This document shows positions 32,837 through 42,429 of a stretch of 64,000 bases of DNA, piece after piece (the stretch's first letter is position 1; each line of letters opens with the position of its first letter). A model generated the notes under the pieces. The model was not told the origin of the DNA, did no database searches, and worked only from the letters and a program-made list of their open reading frames with translations. The position numbers were made by a program, and so were the translations under genes. Source of the DNA: Vigna angularis (Eukaryota; Streptophyta; Magnoliopsida; Fabales; Fabaceae). The DNA is taken from assembly GCF_016808095.1 (NCBI RefSeq), contig NC_068972.1:4415001-4479000 (forward strand), in the 5' to 3' direction.

Positions 32837-33117
32837 TACAAATTCTCAACGTTACTCGAAAACCCTAGATTCATCAAAAAATGGGGAATTAGACGGCACA
32901 GACGAACGCACAGACGATACAAAAATATACAGGCGGCACAGACGAACGCACGCACCGAATTGTTAACATTTGTAATTCGTGTTAGAATTTACAGGTTTCA
33001 ACAGCAATAAGAAGGAATTAAAAGTAAAACCTTTAGAATAAAAAAAGAAGAATGTGGAGAATGAGAATGGATAGTGATAAGATAAGGGATCGAATGAATT
33101 AATGAGAAGCATTGGAT

Positions 33118-33275
33118 TAGGGAAGGGGAAGGGGAGAAGGTTTCGGGAAGGGGAAGGGGAAGGAGAGAAGGTTTCGGGAAGGGGAAGGGGAAGGGGAGAA
33201 GGTTTCGGGAACGGGGAAGGGGAAGGGGAAGGGGAGAAGGTTTCGGGAAAGGGGAAGGAGAAGGGGAGAAGGTTT
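33118..33275 (+). repeat. GGGAAG minisatellite in the right arm of the Pack-MULE
   Basis: Four to five units of about 35 bp, each made of GGGGAAGG blocks ending GGAGAAGGTTTCGGGAA. The left arm has only about one and a half units, so the array expanded after, or differs between, the arms. Confidence 0.85.
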
Positions 33276-33492
33276 GCCACGTGCTAATTAAAAGCCACCT
33301 CACCATGCCACATTGATAGAAAGTTAACGCCGTTTACTAAGATTAACGGAAATACTAAGATTAACGGAAAGGACGTTATTGATTCAATTTTACCAAAACA
33401 GGGACTCAATTGATCACTTCCAAAATTGAAGGACCCAATTGAAACTAACCCGCAAATATAGGGACTTCCGAACCTATTAAACCTAAAATAAA

Positions 33493-34215
33493 ATAAGAAT
33501 GAATCCATTGTTTTACAATATTGTGAGGGGGTGACACATAATGGTTTTATTCTTTATTGAATCCATTGTTTCACATAATGCTTGAATGAATTTGTTTCTT
33601 TTAGTCTTAACTCTTATAAACTTTTTTTATAATAATATTGTGTATTTTTTCATTATACTAACATCATTTTAAATATCTATATACACTTTTTTTTCTTTTT
33701 TATTCGAGATGGCAAGAAAATACAATTGTACAAGTTCCAAATCAAATTATCAAATAACAATTGAATAAAACGTAAATAATTATATAAAATACTACATAAT
33801 TACACATAGATAAAATTGTATTGAAATCAAAACATCTATTAATTTTATAAGCACTAATGAGTTGATCATTTTAAAAGTTTCCAGCAATATTATCATTTAG
33901 ACAAAAAATCAAATATAATTTTTGAACCATATATCAACTAAACTCATTATTTTTGAACCATTTATCTGACACTTTTAATTTAAAAATATTAAATTACCAA
34001 CTCTATAATTACATCCCGTGTGTGTACGATATAGCAGTTGAATATACACTCACACCTAATGAATGCCAAGTGTTTCCTCTGACAACACCAACCGAAAAAT
34101 TTGAAGGAAAAATACAGAACAACCTTTGAGAGGGTACATACAATACTCTTCTCCCTCTTGAACTCTGCAATTTCACATTTCATTTTAGTGGTTTGTTATT
34201 GAATTTGGTTGTGGC
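33493..34215. other. Spacer and promoter region of UBL-A
   Basis: AT-rich. The last ~200 bp before 34216 become less AT-rich and should hold the UBL-A promoter and leader. No clear TATA box was picked out. Confidence 0.45.
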
Positions 34216-35202
34216 ATGGATGTGACTTTTGTGTTGGAGGATAAGACAGAATTCTGCATTAGAGTGGAGTCCTCCGACAAGTTCCAAGAAATCAAACAAA
34301 AGATAAAGATATCGAGGAACATTCCCGTTGACCGACAAACGCTACTCTTCAATGGTCAGGTTTTTCAAAACGAAGCCTTGTTCATCGACACTCACATCTC
34401 TCAACTCTCTCGCGTTCCACAATTGTTTCAGCCCAATGAAAACGAGTATGTCCTGCCACAGTGGATTAGGAACGTGTCCAAATTAGATATACAGGAGATG
34501 CAAGAGATGCTCTCGTCGATTCCAGAAGCACAGAATATGTCGTTTACCGTGGACGCATCGGTGGTGCTCACAGAAAATCCAGACGAGATAGAAGAATTTG
34601 TCTCTTCGATGATGGACACTCCGCCGGAGGAGCCGGTGCCGAAGTTTCCGCTGCCTAATACAGTGATGTTCATGGTGAAAAGCTTGGATGTGAAGCGGAA
34701 GCCTCTCCCCGTGGAAATGTATCTGAAGGACACCGTTCTGCAGCTGAAGGAGGTGTTTATCAGAATGAAGAAACCTCGAAGGCTAAAGGTGAAGAATATG
34801 GTAGTGGTGAATAAAGTAGGTGATGAATTGCATGACCATATGTCTATGGTAGCATGTGGGATGCTTAATGTGTCTCATGTTTACGTGTGTAGTCGATCAG
34901 AACGAGGAGCTTTGATTGCTGTTGATCTCAAACATGGGAAGATGTTGAAGGTGATGGTGGTTCCCAAGGGCAGAATTCAGAAGATACCCATTGAGGTTAA
35001 TTCTCTTAACTGTTTGGGAGATTTGAGGTTTGAATTGGAGAAGTTTCACAAGCATGTTCTTCCCGAAAGTTTTGGTTACTTTTTTACCATCAAGAACGGC
35101 CTTCTGGCGAGTGAAACATATTCGTTTGACAGGTTAGGGATCAAAGAGGGTGACACCGTTATAATAAACCCTAAACAACTTTCCAGAGTTTTCCAATGGT
35201 GA
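34216..35202 (+). CDS. UBL-A: protein with three ubiquitin-like domains
   Basis: Intronless ORF of 328 residues starting MDVTFVLEDKTEFCIRVESS. Three diverged ubiquitin-like folds are visible. UBL1 spans ~1-66 (FQEIKQKIKISRNIPVDRQ, TLLFNGQ). UBL2 spans ~148-222 (PVEMYLKDTVLQLKE ... DELHDHMSM). UBL3 spans ~241-323 (KVMVVPKGRIQKIPIEV ... LEKFHKHVLP ... GIKEGDTVIINP). An acidic linker joins UBL1 and UBL2. The ubiquitin beta1-beta2 strands, the DTV..LK helix start and the LL.NG/IPVDRQ loop are recognisable. The C-terminus is LSRVFQW, without Gly-Gly, so it cannot be processed or conjugated like ubiquitin. It is the first gene of a same-strand array and is most like UBL-B, with related 3' flanks (both have a GAAGCCACGC-like sequence after the stop). 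A scaffold or ubiquitin-mimic role is inference. Confidence 0.85.
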   Translation: MDVTFVLEDKTEFCIRVESSDKFQEIKQKIKISRNIPVDRQTLLFNGQVFQNEALFIDTHISQLSRVPQLFQPNENEYVLPQWIRNVSKLDIQEMQEMLSSIPEAQNMSFTVDASVVLTENPDEIEEFVSSMMDTPPEEPVPKFPLPNTVMFMVKSLDVKRKPLPVEMYLKDTVLQLKEVFIRMKKPRRLKVKNMVVVNKVGDELHDHMSMVACGMLNVSHVYVCSRSERGALIAVDLKHGKMLKVMVVPKGRIQKIPIEVNSLNCLGDLRFELEKFHKHVLPESFGYFFTIKNGLLASETYSFDRLGIKEGDTVIINPKQLSRVFQW

Positions 35203-35211
35203 AGAAGCCAC

Positions 35212-35231
35212 GCATGCATGCATGCATGCAT
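35212..35231. repeat. (GCAT)n tract just after UBL-A
   Basis: Five GCAT tetranucleotides about 10 bp after the stop. They contain overlapping CATGCATG (RY-type) motifs. Confidence 0.85.
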
Positions 35232-35239
35232 GAGAATCA

Positions 35240-36590
35240 GTTTGTATTGAATACAAAAAGTTAGTTACTTAGGTCAGGTGCCTGTTAGTTACTTAAACCT
35301 GCTACTGGGACGTTAGTTTGTTAGTCGTTACCATAATGAATTGTACTAATGAGGTATCACAGAGCTTTGTAAATCATTCAAATAAAATTTGTAAGCTCCT
35401 GAGATATTCGTTCACATTTCCAAGTAAAACGCATTTAAGAGTTTGCAAACGACTTTCAAGTTTTTTAAGAGTTTATATTTTTTTAATTTTATTATTTCTT
35501 TCATATATTAGTCTTTTTTGTTTATAATTCATATAATATATATAAGACAGTTTGAGTGTATATAAGAAATGAAGATAGTCTAAATTACAACATAATTTTT
35601 TTTATAAAAACAAGTATTATGAATTAAAAAAATGTCTATTTTTGTTATTATATTTAATATTTTTTTTTATTATATATTCAAACTTATTTTCTTTACATAC
35701 CACGACATATATTAAGTTTTGATAAAATTGATGCATTTTTCATTTTGATATAACGACCTTTCAAGGGGATTCGTTAGGAAATTTAATAATAATAAGATTT
35801 AAGTCAAAAGATTAACGAAATCTTTAATATAAAAGTTTAGAATGATGATAATAAGTCTTTTTTTATATATTTCTTAACTTCTGATATTTCGTATGACTTA
35901 CATTTAAATCTCAATATACTATTAATAATAAAAGCGAAAATAACTGACGTTAAATAATCAATATTGAAAAAGCTAATAGATGTTAAAAGAAAAGAGTTAT
36001 GATAAAACATGATGTTCGTAAAATAAATTATTTATAATAATAAAAGAATGTTTTAAAAATATTTAAATTTTTCAAATTTTATTAATTTAAAACTTTTACT
36101 ATATATAAGTACAATCATTACTTTATTTAGAATTTTGAAAATAATTTCATGTCCATACATAAAATATATTTTTATCATGAGATCAAAATGTAATTAAATT
36201 TCGAATTATATTTAGTATTATAAGATAAATCTTGCAAGAGTTTTAATTTGAATTGCCATGATTATGCGTTAAAATTACTATTAATTTGAACAACAGCATT
36301 TACTCGTAAGTTCACATTGGGTAAATTTTAAATTTTAAATTTTCTTCTTTCATAACTAGTAAGATATATTATAAACTTTAAATTTTATTCATTTGTAATG
36401 TCAAATAAATTAGTTATAAGTTGTTACATAGTTAATGACAGTGTGTTCAAAGTTGATATTACTAAAATATAGATTTATAGTTAATTTAATAACAGCACGT
36501 ATGAACTCAATTTGAAATGAAATGAATATATTAGGTATTTGATATGAAAAATTTATAAGTAGGAAAGAACGTACCAGACTCTGACAAAAG
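35240..36590. other. AT-rich spacer between UBL-A and UBL-B
   Basis: No gene recognised. A TTTATAAGT at about 36551 could be the TATA box of UBL-B, some 45 bp before its ATG. Confidence 0.45.
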
Positions 36591-37479
36591 GTGAGATGGA
36601 TGTAACTTTTGTGTTGGAGATCCATCAAACACCTCCATCCTACCACAAATACTCACCAAAATTGTGAGCCCACCACCATATTCATCGCTTCCGCACAAAT
36701 TCCACCTCCATAGCTTCATCTTCGTGCTTTGGCCCAACCTAGCTCGAGGAGGACGCTATCATTTGGTATCAAGAGCTTTGGGTCTACAAGAGCTAAGTAT
36801 CTTGGTCCTTTACCTATCTTTGTGTATTTCTTGTTGTTATTGTGTTGTTCTTTATTGTCTTCCATTGTTTACATCCATATATGTTATTTTTATGGTTCTA
36901 GTTTGTTCTTTTGCGGAACCATTCGGTTTTTACCACTAAGTTTCCATATACATGTGTTGTGGCGTGCTTTTATATTTTTTTTGAGTCTTTCTTCATATAT
37001 TTGGTTCTGTTTTAATGTCATTTTTGGGTTATTTTTTATTTTTAATTCCATCCATGTTGTCTAGAGTCATGTGTAGTCATTTTTATGTCATTTTCTCTTA
37101 GTTCGGGCTTTGCAAAAATCATAAAAAAAATATGTTCCATTGGGATTTCGAAATTACAGTATATACATCCATTTGAGTGCTTTTTTATTTCATATTTGAG
37201 TTCATGCTTGTCATTAGATCATTGTCAAGTTCTTAGAGTTAAGTTTCTCTTGTGTTTCTTTGAGTTTCATGCTCTATTTTTGATTCTAGTAAGATTTCTT
37301 CCATTTTTTTTCTTTGAGTCATGAACTTTGAGCTACCCAAACAAATTGTCCAGATCTAATTAGTGTTGAAAAACAAAAGTGTAGACAAAAGTAAAAAGCC
37401 AAAGTAAAAAAAAAAAAAAAAGAAAAGTAAAAGTACAAGCAAAAGCAAAAGTGAAAAAAAAAAGTTACTTTGACTTGAG

Positions 37480-37590
37480 ACTTTGACATGAGACTTTACC
37501 ATGACACTTGAAGATGATACTTGGACATAATACCTTGACATGACACTTGGACATGACCCTTGGATATGAGACTTGGACATGACACTTTTG
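37480..37590 (+). repeat. Degenerate ~20-bp repeats in the retroelement leader
   Basis: At least six imperfect copies of GACATGACACTTGG-like sequence in tandem, after a short poly-A/AAAGT-rich tract. Confidence 0.6.
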
Positions 37591-38493
37591 ACAAAATATT
37601 GTCTCTGCCTACATTGCACCATTAGCTCAGTGTTTGTAAAGATAAGAAGTAATAATTCTCTATTCTAATTGTTTTTGGTTTTGTTCATCTATTCTAGTGC
37701 CTTTCTTTAGGTAATTCTTTTGAGTGCCTAGCCTTCGTTTTTTTTAAGCTTTATTTTCTTGATTGTCTTGTTCATTAATCTTTGTTTTGTCTCAACATTA
37801 CTCCTTTTGAAGAGCTATTGTTCAAATTGGCCCTTGATTTGCATTCTCTTTGGATTCCTACCTTTCGGATTTGGTTTGATATTTGGTGTAGGATATTCTT
37901 TGGAGGAAAAACGAAATTGGACATAGTATATCGGGTGATCGGAGACCTCTTTGGACCTTGAAACCTTGAGGAAGAGACAAGAAGAAAAGGAGTGAAACAC
38001 TTTAGAGAGAAACACACATTATTTATTTGTATTACGCATTTTTGAGTTGTAAAATTGTATTGCTTTTGGATTTGTAACTCATAACCTTGTTAGGTATCTT
38101 GGGGTAGTCTTTGATACTCAATCCCATATCCTAACAAAGACTTGTAAACCATATTGAAAACGTTTTTAGTTGGTTAAAGTTTGAAGGTTCCAAAGTGCCT
38201 TCTAACTTTACCATTAGGCCGCATAGTCTAGTTTAATTATTGCCTTTAACTGCTTATAATTTATTGTGTGTCCACTTGTGTATCAAACCTAATTCCATTT
38301 GAGAAGTTTGGTGCAAGAGAAATTGAGGTAAACTTTGGCTAGGAAAGACTTGGATTTTAAGTGATCCTTAGTGATTCTCCTCTCTTTCCTGGAAGTGAAC
38401 TTGAGATTATTTTGCCTCCTTAAATCTCTAAAGGAATTTACTTTTGAAATACAAGTTTGTGTGTGCATTACATATTTTGAATTTTTTTTAAGA

Positions 38494-40047
38494 ATGTCTA
38501 AGGAACCTTCTTACCAAATTGATAGTGATTATAGTGAAGAGGCCCAACCAAATTTAGAACAAATGGCCAAGGAACTAAAATCACTAAAACTTTGGCAAAA
38601 GCAAGAATCCATTTTGAAAGAAAAAGAAAGAGTTGAAAGAGAACAATATCTTGAAACCTTAGAAGAAGAACTTAGAGTTCTAGCCCAAAAACAAGAAAAG
38701 GTCCAAGAAGAGATAAAGAAAAGTAGGAGTAGGAGTCACTCAAGGCGAAGTTCAAAAACTCCCACAGAAAACACATACCCTGAACAAGATAGTAGGACTG
38801 CTGCACAATTCTACCAACATCCTCCACCTAGAAGGTATAGAAGGGAGAGTGAACAACCACCAAGAGAGATTAGGATAGACCTTCCTCATTTCCATGGGAA
38901 AGAAGATGTTGAGGCATACCTAGATTGGGAAATGAAAGTAGAACAACTTTTTGAGTGTCATCAAATAATAGAGGAAAGGAAAGTTTCCCTAGCCACCTTA
39001 AGCTTTCAAGGGAATGCCATGTATTGGTGGACTGCCCTAGTGAGAGAAAGAAGACTCTCCAATTCCCCTCAAGTCCAATATTGGAATGACTTAAAGAGTG
39101 CTCTAAGAAGAAGACACATACCTTCCTACTACCATAGAGAGCTTATGGATAAACTCCAAAGGCTCCAACAAAGAACCATGAGTGTGGAAGAGTATAGGCA
39201 AAAGATGGAACTCTACATGATGAGAGCGGGAATTAGGGAAGAAGAAGGAACCACCATTTCTAGATTTCTAAGTGGTCTTAATCTTGATATTAGAGATAAA
39301 GTGGAGTTGTTGCCCTATCAAGATCTCAATGATTTGGTACAAATTTGCATAAAAGTTGAGCAACAACATTTGAGAAAAGGTTTGAAAATTGACCACTCTA
39401 ACTCTAGTGTTAAGAAAGACTATAGGAGGGAAGGTAAGCAAGTGATGGAAGAGGAACCCTCTAGGAATCTATGGAAGGAGAAAGAAAAAGATAGATCAAG
39501 GGAGGGAACATCATTACACACTCGTACTAGTGAAATTAAATGTTTTAAATGTCAAGGTAGAGGTCATATGGCATCACAATGCCCCACTAAAAGGACTATA
39601 ATCTTGAGGGATGTTGACTCATATAGTAGTGAAGAGGAGGAGGAGAAAGGCACAAGTAAGGATGAGAGTGAAGGGGAAGATTCCTACCCATGCGAGGGAG
39701 ATCTCCTCATGATGAGAAGAGTTTTGAAGAATCAACCTAGTCCCCAAGTCCAAACCCAAAGAGAGAACATCTTTCATACAAGATGTCAAGTTTTAGAAAA
39801 CACGTGTTCTCTTATTGTGGATAGTGGCTCATGTTGCAATTGTTGTAGCACTAGGTTGGTTGAAAAGTTAGCCTTAACTATATTGCCTCACCCCCAACCT
39901 TACAAACTTCAATGGCTTAATGATGGTGAAGACATGATAGTTAATCAACAAGTGAAGGTTAAGTTTTCCATAGGGAATTATGAAGATAGTGTGCTATGTG
40001 ACATAATACCTATGGAAGTTTGTCACATCTTGTTAGGAAGGCCTTGA
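38494..40047 (+). CDS. Gag-protease ORF of the Gypsy-type element
   Basis: 517 residues from the ATG at 38494 (MSKEPSYQIDSDYSEEAQPN); the frame is open further 5' but without ATG. Order: a coiled, Glu/Lys-rich N-part, an Arg/Ser-rich stretch, the Retrotrans_gag domain (~138-290: YLDWEMKVEQLFE, AMYWWTALVRERR, SVEEYRQKMELYMM), a CCHC zinc knuckle CFKCQGRGHMASQC (~350-363), a Ser/Glu-rich linker and the start of a retropepsin-like protease with IVDSGSCCNCCSTRLV (~440-455) and ILLGRP at the end. The stop codon sits where relatives usually continue with Trp after LLGRP, and the next in-frame codons (LFEKETIHHGRTNEITF) still look protease-like, so it is a nonsense-truncated protein. It is the capsid/protease precursor of a retrotransposon and is not a cellular gene. 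Confidence 0.88.
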   Translation: MSKEPSYQIDSDYSEEAQPNLEQMAKELKSLKLWQKQESILKEKERVEREQYLETLEEELRVLAQKQEKVQEEIKKSRSRSHSRRSSKTPTENTYPEQDSRTAAQFYQHPPPRRYRRESEQPPREIRIDLPHFHGKEDVEAYLDWEMKVEQLFECHQIIEERKVSLATLSFQGNAMYWWTALVRERRLSNSPQVQYWNDLKSALRRRHIPSYYHRELMDKLQRLQQRTMSVEEYRQKMELYMMRAGIREEEGTTISRFLSGLNLDIRDKVELLPYQDLNDLVQICIKVEQQHLRKGLKIDHSNSSVKKDYRREGKQVMEEEPSRNLWKEKEKDRSREGTSLHTRTSEIKCFKCQGRGHMASQCPTKRTIILRDVDSYSSEEEEEKGTSKDESEGEDSYPCEGDLLMMRRVLKNQPSPQVQTQRENIFHTRCQVLENTCSLIVDSGSCCNCCSTRLVEKLALTILPHPQPYKLQWLNDGEDMIVNQQVKVKFSIGNYEDSVLCDIIPMEVCHILLGRP

Positions 40048-40533
40048 CTTTTTGAAAAGGAAACCATACATCATGGTCGTACCAATGAGATAACCTTCAA
40101 CCATAAAGATAGAAAGTTTGTACTTCATCCTCTCACACCATCTCAAGTTGAAACAGACCAAGTACAAATGAAAAATAAGAGAGAAAAGGAAAGAGATGAC
40201 ACTAACATATACAAAATCAAATGTTCAGAGTGTCAAAGCAATACACACATGTCCAATGAATGTCCCAACAAAAGAGCCTTCATGTTAAGGGCCACAGGCT
40301 TGTGTGAAGATTCAAAAGGGGTATTCTTTCCATCTTCCTTTAGTAAATTGGAAAGACAAGACCAAATGAGACTTGGTGGTAAAAAAGGAAGTCACTCCAA
40401 ATGCATATGCATTCAACACAAGATAAGCCGGGACTTAAAGGGAAACTACATAATTGGGTTGATTATTCTAATAACACTTACTTTATCTCTTGTTTTTTGC
40501 AGAAAGTTATTTGACCCCGGAGGGTTTTGTTGA
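40048..40533 (+). pseudogene. Post-stop gag-pro remnant with a second zinc knuckle
   Basis: After the TGA at 40045-40047 the same frame keeps protease-like residues, then an open frame from 40168 contains a second CCHC motif, CSECQSNTHMSNEC (about 40222-40263), followed by PNKRAFMLR. This parallels CPTKRTIILR after the first knuckle. It therefore looks like a duplicated, diverged knuckle block lying after the protease, where reverse transcriptase would be expected. The final part is hydrophobic and unassigned. Confidence 0.6.
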
Positions 40534-40616
40534 TACATAAGTTGATCAATATGAAGAAGAGGGTTTTTGAAGAAACTTAAAGATTTGAGGACAAATCCTT
40601 TTTAAGAGGGAGGGTA

Positions 40617-41502
40617 TGATGGCATATGCCCTAGCCATGGTTAAGCGTACTTAAGAAGAGTTGGATTCATCTATGAAAGGTGGGTCCGAGCTCTAATCAT
40701 CATGAGCCATCAACATGTTCTTAGTAAAATTGTGTGTATTTTAGACCTTGTATTAAGGGTCAAATATTATAGTATTTAATTTTAGGTCTTGTATTAAGGG
40801 CTAAGTATTGTATGGTTTGTAATCTTATTTTTAAAGAGTGTGTCCCACCATGGGACATGATGGCCACATGGCAAGCTCTTAAGTGAAGAGTTTTTCTTAA
40901 GAAGGAAGTGGTCATGTGTCATTTTCTAAGTGGAGAAACTCTTACTAAAGTGGATTGCCATATGTCACTCTAAGAGAGTGGAGAAACTTTGCAAAAGTGG
41001 ATTGTCACATGGCACTTTAAGAGTGGAGGAACTTTGCAAAAGTGGATTGCCACATGCTACTTCAAGAGTGGAGAAGACTTTACAAAAGTGGATTGCCACA
41101 TGGCACTCTAAGAGTGGAGAAACTTTGTAAGAGTGGATTGCCACATGTCTCTTTAAGAGTGGATAGTTTTTAGGGTTTCTTGTCTACTTTGGAGACACCT
41201 TTCTCTATAAATAGAAGGGTCTCCTTCCTTGTAAAATCACTTGATGAATTTGAATGTTATTATGCCAAAATGTGTGCAAACATATCTTGTCTCAAGTCAA
41301 GGCTAGAGCATCCCATGAGGTCCCTCTAACCACCCTTCTCTAGAGTTGGCCCAATCTCTCCGGAGATCCATCAAACACCTCCATCCTACCACAAATACTC
41401 ACCAAAATTGTGAGCTCACCACCATATTCATCGCTTCTACACAAATTCCACCTCTATAGCTTCATCTTCGTGCTTTGACCCAACCTAACTCGAGGAGGAC
41501 GC
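40617..41502 (+). repeat. 3' LTR of the Gypsy-type element
   Basis: Begins TGATGGCATATGCC right after the polypurine tract and carries a CTATAAATAG TATA box at 41205-41214. Transcription would start near 41235 and run into the remains of UBL-B. Confidence 0.8.
40929..41157 (+). repeat. 45-bp minisatellite within the LTR
   Basis: Five units start near 40929, 40977, 41022, 41067 and 41112, with a partial one at 41158. Each reads AGTGGAGAAACTTTGCAAAA, then GTGGATTGCCACATGGCACT and a short tail. Confidence 0.9.
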
Positions 41503-42429
41503 AAGTATTCTGTATGCAAGTATTCATCTTGAAATCAAACAAAAAGTGCAGAAGTATAAGGCCATTCCACTTCTTCCCAAACTCTCATTTTCAACGGTGA
41601 AATTCTTCAAAACGACGACGTCATCTTCCACACTCATATCTCTCAGCAGTCTCGTCTAAAACTCCTCGTTAAACCTGTGACGTTGCCGCGGCAGTTTCCA
41701 CCTCCAAACGACTATGGAGAGATCGCGCCATCGGAGACGACATTACCGCTTTTGCGTTTCGAAGACGATTCAGCGAGTGCGTTGCCGCCGTGGAATCCAG
41801 AGTTTAAACCGGCTCCGCCACCGCTTCTGCCAATGCCGCCGGCTACAGTCAGGTTAACAGTGCAAATAGTTGAATACAGAGTGAGGCCTTTCGTCTTAGA
41901 GCTGGATCTGGACGATACCATACTGCAGCTGAAGAAGAAGATTTACAGAATGAAGAAGACTAGAAAACTAAACCTAAACAAGATGTCGGTGCGAATAAAA
42001 TCGGGTGAGGACTTGCGTGACCAATTGTCGCTGAGAGATTGCGGGGTGCTAAATATGTCAGTTGTTTACGTGCATAAAAATTCAGAAAAACCAGAACCAG
42101 AACCACCACTGAAATTTACTATTCCTGTTGTAACCGCTGATTGTGTCGGTGGTGTGGCGGCAAAGATGGTGAAGATTATGGTGGTTCCCAAGGACGGAAC
42201 TCAGAAGGTAGTGATCGAGGTGGATTTGTTTGACAGAGTGGAAGATTTGAGGTACGAGTTGGAGAAATTTCACAAGCATGTTCTTCCCGCAAACGTTGGT
42301 TATTTTTTCACCAACAAGAAGAATGGCCATGTAATGTCTGAAGCGCATGCGTTTAACTGGTACGGGATTGAAGACGGGGACGTCATAGAAGTCACCCCTG
42401 AATATGTTTCTGATAAATCCAATTCCTGA

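Larger units (their letters stand above)
31994..33483. mobile_element. Pack-MULE-like element with ~250-bp terminal inverted repeats
   Basis: 1,490-bp element. The left end starts GGTTTAATAGGTTCGGAAGT and the right end is its exact reverse complement. Inverted similarity runs for about 250 bp per arm with only scattered differences. A perfect 9-bp duplication TAAAATAAA flanks it (31985-31993 and 33484-33492). Long inverted repeats plus a 9-bp duplication are diagnostic of Mutator-like elements. There is no transposase. The interior is a captured gene-like segment in minus orientation, which fits a Pack-MULE. The right arm has a short local duplication (ACTAAGATTAACGGAAA occurs twice near 33337-33371) and an expanded GGGAAG-type minisatellite. 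High arm identity suggests a fairly recent insertion. Confidence 0.9.
36617..41502 (+). mobile_element. Gypsy-type gag-protease-only LTR retroelement inserted in UBL-B
   Basis: A 5' LTR fragment (36617-36761) is followed by a tRNA-Met-type primer site TGGTATCAAGAGC (36764-36776), a ~1.7-kb leader, a gag-protease ORF, a polypurine tract (AAGAGGGAGGG, ~40604-40614) and a 3' LTR (40617-41502). The 5' LTR keeps only its last ~145 bp, which match 41362-41502 with six differences in about 141 aligned bases. The 3' LTR lacks the final TATCA seen in the 5' copy. No target duplication flanks the element; the junctions share GGAG (5') and possibly GGAGGACGC (3') with the host gene. There is no reverse transcriptase, RNase H or integrase, so it is non-autonomous. 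Confidence 0.85.
36596..42429 (+). pseudogene. UBL-B: multi-UBL gene split by a Gypsy-type element
   Basis: The 5' piece (36596-36619) is ATG plus seven codons and encodes MDVTFVLE, the same start as UBL-A. The retroelement then interrupts it, and the gene resumes at about 41503 within UBL1 (EIKQKVQKYKAIPLLP). A one-base frameshift follows near 41577-41582, because the continuation (TLIFNGEILQ, HTHISQQSR) lies in the next frame. From ~41583 one frame is open to the stop at 42429: the rest of UBL1, a Pro-rich linker, UBL2 (~41836-42080, FVLELDLDDTILQLKKKI, LRDQLSLRDCGVLN) and UBL3 (~42160-42410, VKIMVVPKDGTQKVVIEV, LEKFHKHVLP, IEDGDVIEVTP). The first in-frame ATG left is at 41833, exactly before UBL2, so a two-domain product is conceivable but unproven. 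It is the closest relative of UBL-A. Confidence 0.85.

Noticed and set aside
32963..33306. Pro/Ser/Phe-rich frames on the minus strand near the Pack-MULE right arm
   Set aside because: Translations of the GGGAAG minisatellite in the terminal inverted repeat.
36664..37324. Short plus-strand frames in the leader of the Gypsy-type element
   Set aside because: Phe/Leu/Ser-rich low-complexity translations in the untranslated leader; no domain.
41677..41833. A complete UBL-B gene starting near 41677
   Set aside because: The frame there begins with GTG, the upstream part is frameshifted, and the real ATG is 5 kb away across the retroelement.
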